In this document: one piece after another, positions 8,050 to 12,058 of the stretch
How the letters are laid out: every line of letters starts with the position of its first letter
How positions within the stretch are numbered: the stretch's first letter is position 1
Source of the DNA: Euperipatoides rowelli
Lineage: Eukaryota; Onychophora; Udeonychophora; Euonychophora; Peripatopsidae
NCBI GenBank assembly: GCA_003024985.2
Contig: PXIH01S0025769.1
Reading direction: 5' to 3' (one strand)
Length of the DNA stretch: 12,058 nucleotides
The notes under the pieces: generated by a model
Database searches by the model: none
What the model saw: only the letters and a program-made list of their open reading frames with translations
Told to the model about the DNA's origin: nothing
Program-made: the position numbers and the translations under genes

Positions 8050-9453
8050 ATGATAGGTAATGAATTTTATAGTGTTTGGTATCATCGGTAGTGTTGCACT
8101 GGAGGACTTGGGTGGCAGAGAATGAATTAAAGCACCACCATCAATTATGACACATTCATATCTTGCTGGTGTCACGCGGTTTGTCTCAACCACTCTCAGA
8201 ATGTTCATATTCAACGATGCAGTGGAAAATATCTGCATTGTTAAAATTTGTTTTGATTGAGGGAAGAGGGATTCAAATTTTTATAAAAAAAAACACTGTA
8301 TATTTCCTTTATGTGCATGTAAAGTGACAAAGAAGTGACCAAACAGGCACATTTGATCCTTCAAGAAAGTGACCTCTTTCAGAGTTGCTGTCTTCCCAAC
8401 ATTACTTTGAGTGACCATCATCAATATATATTTCTTCATTGAAATTTTATGTCAACTTTCTGGTCTTCTAAAATGGTATGACAGTATTATTATCATTGTT
8501 CCTGGCCAATTATTTCAATAGATTTAACTGAAAAAATGGCTGACTTGGATGAGTAAGGGTAATCTTATCATACTGAAATGGGTTGTGTGTGCATTGAATA
8601 TGGCAAACATAATTGTTACATGCATAAGTAAGTATTTCTGGTTTGAAATTTCTTCTTCTTGAAGAGGCAAAATGTCCCGGTAGGGAAGCAATTAAAATCC
8701 TTGTAGGGACTAATTAAAATCCATGTAGATAAATAATTGGGATCTTCAGTCAACCTATAATTCCACCCACACCTTTCAATATTGTTTATTACATTTTTTT
8801 GTGTGCATGATCTATTGCAATTATTGAAAATCGGTTTGCTGTGTGATTAATTGTTCATTTGCAGAATAGAAGTGGGAAAGGCTTCAAGGTCATTGATGTA
8901 AACAGAAAGCAATTTAGCATAATTAGGGTGGTCTGATTGAAGAAAAGTGCTACCAGTGCCTTAATTGTGTCAAAGAACATTCAGAAGTGTTTCTCTCTGT
9001 GAGCTTGGATGAACAAAAGAATTAACTGTTGGTGTTTATTAATCAACAACCAGAAAGCAAATGTATGATTCTCTGCAGTCATTTTTGTGTTTCATTCAGT
9101 GGAATTTAATGTTGTATTTTTAGAGCTATATGCATCATTTAAAATAATATGCAGCACCACAATTGTTATTTGATGTGCATATCTGATTTTCTTGGGATTA
9201 GCAGCTGACAGGAATGATGCAGAATGCCAGATTCTGTAATAGTCTCACTCCATCCTGATTCTCAAAGGATATCTCCTAATGCTTTCCATAGGATCATTTC
9301 AATGTGTAAGCTACCCATCATCTGGACAAATTTATTTTCCCAAGCTCTTCAAGAAATGAACTTTGTATTTTTTTCTTAAATTGCCTACAGTGGCTGGTCC
9401 ATTGCCATAACTGGGATTTGATCAGGATTAAGAAAATTCACAAAGTGTTTGAC

Positions 9454-9474
9454 AATGTCAAGCCATGTTTGCCA
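9454..9474. repeat. Left target-site duplication of the SINE at 9475-9817
   Basis: This 21-bp sequence, beginning aatgtcaagccatgttt, recurs at 9818-9839 with one extra T. A direct repeat of this length immediately flanking a tRNA-headed element is the mark of LINE-type target-primed insertion. Confidence 0.9.
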
Positions 9475-9817
9475 AAGTGCGGTGGCTCAGTGGGATGAGC
9501 TGGGATGCCTTAGGCTCTTTGGTGTCGGCAGAAGTCAGGTTCAAGGCTTATGCTGTCTGACCCAAAATACTAAATGTCTTTCTTTCTGAAAGACTGGTAT
9601 GGTAGGGTTCTAGTCATCCAGTCAGAATTAAAATTGGACTTTGTGTTAGCAAGATATAGAAATAAACAAGAGTAATAGTAGACCTTGGAACAAACCAGAT
9701 TATGCATAACTGTTGTATCCAGTAAATGACTTCCTGTAAAAATATGTATATAGTGTAAATAAAGTACTTGTTTCTCCCAAGATAGGAGGGAACAAAGAGA
9801 TATATTTTTTTTAAAAA
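9475..9817 (+). mobile_element. tRNA-headed SINE with target-site duplication, inserted in the pseudogene
   Basis: The 5' head has a near-consensus RNA polymerase III A box, TGGCTCAGTGGG (9484-9495), and about 45 bases later a B-box-like GGTTCAAGGC (from 9539). The element is about 343 bp and ends in a T/A-rich tail (about 9804-9817). It is flanked by a 21-22-bp direct repeat starting aatgtcaagccatgttt at 9454-9474 and 9818-9839; the copies differ by one T. The body contains actgttgtatccagt (9709-9723) followed by TGTAAAAA and GTAAATAA blocks that recur in the SINE at 4488-4791. The insertion splits the minus-strand pseudogene: one frame resumes across the target site as DGKTWLDI, so the SINE is younger than the pseudogene. 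Such elements depend on a partner LINE for mobilisation. Confidence 0.85.
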
Positions 9818-9839
9818 AATGTCAAGCCATGTTTTGCCA
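9818..9839. repeat. Right target-site duplication of the SINE at 9475-9817
   Basis: Second copy of the flanking direct repeat. The single added T lies in its T run. Because the element ends in A residues, the exact border is ambiguous by a few bases. Confidence 0.9.
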
Positions 9840-10666
9840 TCCAAGGATCAGAAAAAGACTTTTGAAACAATGTCAACACACCTTCAAGAATTGGAAGGAT
9901 ATCTTGCATTTCAGTAAATAGAAAAGATGTATAATGGTGGATGGCATTGCTTTAATTTCATCTGTTACCATACCAGAATTATATTTTTAATGTGATCTCA
10001 AACATATTTCATCAAGGATACTTCCTGGACTACTTTTTCCACAATTACATAGAAGGGAGATTTCTTATCAGTTTTGTTGTTGTATGTTTGACATTGCAGC
10101 CACAGTCCAATGTACAGAAGTAAAGGTGTTTCTCTTTTTCTTTGAATTCATAGATTCTACATGTTGTTAACAATAAGCATAGATAATGCTCATAATCCAC
10201 ACAGTGACATTCTGTAAAACACTAATCAACTGTCTTAATGGTGCAAGAATCACATCAAAGCATTGATTAAATTGACATTAAAAATGTTCAGTTCTGAATT
10301 AATTAGCACTGTGTGACAAATAACTGCTGCTCTGACAAGAACTTTAGCATCACCCTCAGGGTAATTTTCTATTACCTCTCAGAATATCATTCTGTCAATA
10401 TTTTTTAGGTAATCAGATAAACTTGACATTGTGACCCATGCTGTTATTCAAAGTTGGGAAACTGCTCAAGAATTTCATTTTTTTTTAACATTGTTACCTA
10501 GCTTTAGCTGAAATATATTCACTATTTCACATTGTAGAATATGGTTGTCCAATGTCCAAGAAGCAATCTATTATTCAATTTCCAACATTAATTCCTCCTT
10601 TGATAGCATGACCAAATATGGGATTGAATAAGTTGACTCTGGTGTAATTTTATCGGTGTACATATG

Positions 10667-10714
10667 ACTGACTATAATAGATGGTATAGAACTGACTATA
10701 ATAGATGGTATAGA
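10667..10714. repeat. Perfect tandem duplication of a 24-bp unit in the pseudogene
   Basis: Two identical copies of a 24-bp unit beginning actgactataatagatggt lie head to tail at 10667-10690 and 10691-10714. The period is a multiple of three and the duplication falls just after the LYNR block of the pseudogene. The copies are identical, so it is recent compared with the decay around it. Confidence 0.9.
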
Positions 10715-11125
10715 AAAGACGGTTATACAAAATATCAAGCAGTACGGCATAACCCTGACCCATGATATGAATAAGGCAATTATCCTCAAGTTCTTTTGAC
10801 TGTTCTAATTCTATCATCCATGTTCATTGTCATACACTTATAAAGTTGCTCCATGCTATCTTTTTGGCAAAAAACACACATTCTCTTTTTTTCTGCATGT
10901 TGGATGTGAAAATGTCCTATTCTCTTTCCACTGCATACAATTGACAGCAGTAACATGAAATAGATTTGGTAGCTTACCTAGTTCATAGAATCTCTGTGCT
11001 TGTTTTAGGAAGTTATCATACATGAAGTTATGGGCTAAGTCTTTGCAGGACAGGGGACAGGTCAATTTTTCATCAGTATTTGTCTTACATGTAGTACAAA
11101 GGCTCCAATCCATAACCAAAACAAG

Positions 11126-11143
11126 TAATAATAATAATAATAA
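11126..11143. repeat. (TAA)6 microsatellite
   Basis: Six uninterrupted TAA units on the plus strand, just upstream of the first recognisable block of the minus-strand pseudogene. They produce the artificial poly-Leu start of an open frame there. Confidence 0.85.
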
Positions 11144-11473
11144 AAAGAAACAGTAAAAATTATAAAACAATATAACCTATCTATAACCTTTACTATCTTA
11201 TGCATGATCAGAAGAAAACAATTTCCAAATGCAACTTCTTGTTCCCATAGGAACAAAAGATGTTCCACATAATGTATCTCTGTAAGCAACAAGTGATGAA
11301 AACATTGTTTGTAACAACTACTTTGGGACAAATTAAATAATAAGGTACGGTACCGTAATGTTTTCTTTTAACTTTTAAATATTAGAAATATTTATAATAA
11401 TTTTTGGAAGTAATTTAGGAAAAATTTAATTCAAAATAGCATTACAATATTGATATTTATAAATAAAGATAAC
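11144..11473. other. Intron sequence upstream of the pseudogene, nothing recognised
   Basis: No gene seen. A 12-bp palindrome TACGGTACCGTA lies at 11346-11357. The 89-codon minus frame at 11062-11331 overlaps the better-supported pseudogene frame and shows no family features. Confidence 0.45.
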
Positions 11474-11547
11474 AAAAGAAGTGTAAAAATTAATCACCAT
11501 ATTATCCAAGACTGATTAATATGGTGATTAACTTTTACACTTCTTTG
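11474..11547. repeat. Near-perfect hairpin, 30-bp stem with 12-nt loop
   Basis: AAAGAAGTGTAAAAATTAAT and the following bases to 11504 are the reverse complement of 11517-11546, with one mismatch over 30 bp and a loop of 12 nt (11505-11516). It lies about 250 bp inside the intron from the donor. It could be a small foldback element, or an intronic precursor hairpin if transcribed; nothing in the sequence decides. Confidence 0.7.
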
Positions 11548-11798
11548 ATTTTTAGGGCATTTAAATATTGATTAGGCTATATAGTTTTTTTTTATTGTCA
11601 ACCTATTTTTTTATTTTTTGTCTCAGAAAGTCCTTAAAATGAAACCATATTCAATTTTTGCTTGTAGAATGGACTTTTTTTTCTTCTATTAATTTGATGC
11701 AATCAATAGTTAAAGGTTGAATTAAGAAAAAATAATTGACCTGTGCTATAATAAAGTAATAAAATTCATCAAAACTTAGTAAAAATAAAAAAAAATAC
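11548..11798 (-). other. Donor-side intron sequence
   Basis: AT-rich sequence between the exon donor at 11798 and the hairpin. It has T and A runs and no gene. Confidence 0.5.
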
Positions 11799-12058
11799 CT
11801 TAGCTGATTCTTTAGAAACGCATGAATAAGATGGTGGGTCATCAGGAACTGAAGGGGGTGGAAAATGTCTTTCATCTACCATTTGAAAAGATTCTGGATT
11901 AAAACCAGTAATTGTATAAATAGTGGGAGATGTAGAAGACTGAATACCATCTCTCTGTGTTTGGCACTGCTGTGGTACAACTGTAATTGCATAAGGAAGA
12001 CCATACACTGCTGTTGATTGAAGAGTGTCTTGCCTGGAATACAATGCTTCTTCTTCTA
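11799..12058 (-). CDS. Penultimate coding exon of a PPxY-motif protein (partial, continues past the window edge)
   Basis: The minus strand is open from the right edge of the window down to 11799, where AAG is followed by GTATTT, a good splice donor. About 82 residues are certain from 12044 down, and the frame stays open a further four codons (EEEA) to the edge, so the exon or its acceptor lies at or beyond 12058. The peptide is rich in Ser, Thr, Pro and Gln, has no membrane segment or known catalytic motif, and ends with a proline-rich stretch FPPPSVPDDPPSY. The PPSY motif is at 11826-11837. PPxY motifs are known ligands of WW domains (NEDD4-family ligases, YAP-like proteins). Such tails close the cytoplasmic ends of many membrane adaptors and arrestin-domain proteins, but the N-terminal part that would identify this protein is outside the window. 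The exon ends in phase 0, matching the exon proposed at 2833-2916. Codon use and composition are clearly less AT-rich than the flanking intron. I do not recognise the gene. Confidence 0.8.

Larger units (their letters stand above)
8050..11113 (-). pseudogene. Degenerate copy of a large uncharacterised animal protein with CxxC/HxxC fingers
   Basis: Ordered protein-like blocks run down the minus strand, separated by stops and frameshifts. In order they are: WSLCTTCKT with CxxC (first Cys codon 11096-11098) and FSHPTC (HxxC about 60 residues on); CVFCQKD (10878 down), then LYNR (10730-10719); KNEILEQFPNF near 10465; ETPLLLYIGL (10132-10103); NFLNPDQIPVMAMDQPL (9438-9388); GSLHIEM and ESGW (about 9322-9240); RYAHQIT (9184-9164); FIQAHRE near 9015; NYAKLLSVYINDLEAFP near 8900; FSIIAIDHAH (8830-8801); LTEDPN (8753-8736); CLFGHFFVTLHAHKGNIQ (8349-8296); VIIDGGALIHSLPP (8151-8110). 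I recall this block order from a large, multi-copy, uncharacterised family in invertebrate and fish genomes; that is memory, not a search. The finger pairs suggest zinc binding. The DGGAL block resembles the start of a PIN/FEN-like nuclease fold (inference). The copy is intronless, lies in a host intron, and is split by the SINE at 9475-9817. It carries in-frame stops (for example after GDIL) and shifts, so it is dead. The 3' limit is uncertain. Confidence 0.7.
2917..11798 (-). other. 8.88-kb phase-0 intron between the two PPSY exons
   Basis: The intron opens with GTATTTTTTT on the minus strand at 11798 and closes with a T-rich tract and ATAG at 2917. It contains a LINE remnant, two SINEs, a large pseudogene and a degenerate tandem repeat. 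I found no further convincing host exon inside it. The pseudogene lies in the same orientation as the host gene, whereas the LINE is antisense to it. The extent depends on the two exons being correctly paired. Confidence 0.65.

Noticed and set aside
9614-9844. 76-codon minus-strand open frame
   Set aside because: It spans the SINE and its target duplication. Only its first residues (DGKTWLDI) belong to the pseudogene.
10571-10789. 72-codon minus-strand open frame as a gene
   Set aside because: It lies inside the pseudogene and contains the 24-bp duplication; the family-like block LYNR is in a different phase.
11062-11331. 89-codon minus-strand open frame
   Set aside because: It overlaps the frame holding the CxxC/HxxC finger and has a poly-Tyr run made by the TAA microsatellite.
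11346-11357. 12-bp perfect palindrome TACGGTACCGTA
   Set aside because: Too short to mean anything without copies elsewhere; a palindrome of this length can arise by chance.

Overview
The window is AT-rich animal nuclear DNA, most likely from a marine or other invertebrate. This rests on spliced exons with GT-AG borders and long polypyrimidine tracts, tRNA-headed SINEs, a LINE remnant and abundant A/T homopolymers. There is no bacterial gene organisation. The exact phylum cannot be fixed from the sequence; a lophotrochozoan or cnidarian is plausible.

The only host gene I can support runs on the minus strand. A penultimate coding exon (11799-12058, open at the window edge) ends in a consensus splice donor. 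The probable last exon (2833-2916) begins after a T-rich acceptor and ends in a stop. They join in phase 0 and together encode a proline-rich tail with two PPSY motifs, one per exon. Such PPxY motifs are ligands for WW domains, for example those of NEDD4-family ubiquitin ligases. I cannot name the protein.

The 8.9-kb intron between these exons is filled with mobile and derelict DNA. From low to high coordinates it holds: diverged tandem units (3230-3610); a plus-strand LINE remnant (about 3930-6898) with recognisable reverse-transcriptase motifs A, B and C, a C-terminal Cys/His motif, AATAAA and an A18 tail; a minus-strand SINE inserted into that LINE with a 15-bp target duplication (4488-4791); a less AT-rich island of unknown nature (about 5395-5560); and a minus-strand pseudogene (about 8050-11113) of a large uncharacterised animal protein family, itself broken by a plus-strand SINE with a 21-22-bp target duplication (9475-9817). 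Near the donor side there is a strong 30-bp-stem hairpin (11474-11547).

Beyond the last exon (1-2832) lie a third SINE with a 12-bp target duplication (2184-2434), a tandem array of four diverged units (1611-2060), an inverted-repeat element (about 1191-1490), a short tandem repeat at the left edge, and a possible 36-nt minus-strand microexon (263-298).

The most interesting points are the degenerate large pseudogene, whose ordered motif blocks define a family with paired CxxC/HxxC fingers and a C-terminal DGGAL-type nuclease-like block; two SINEs with different tRNA heads but a shared 3' body; and the PPSY tail split by a very long intron.
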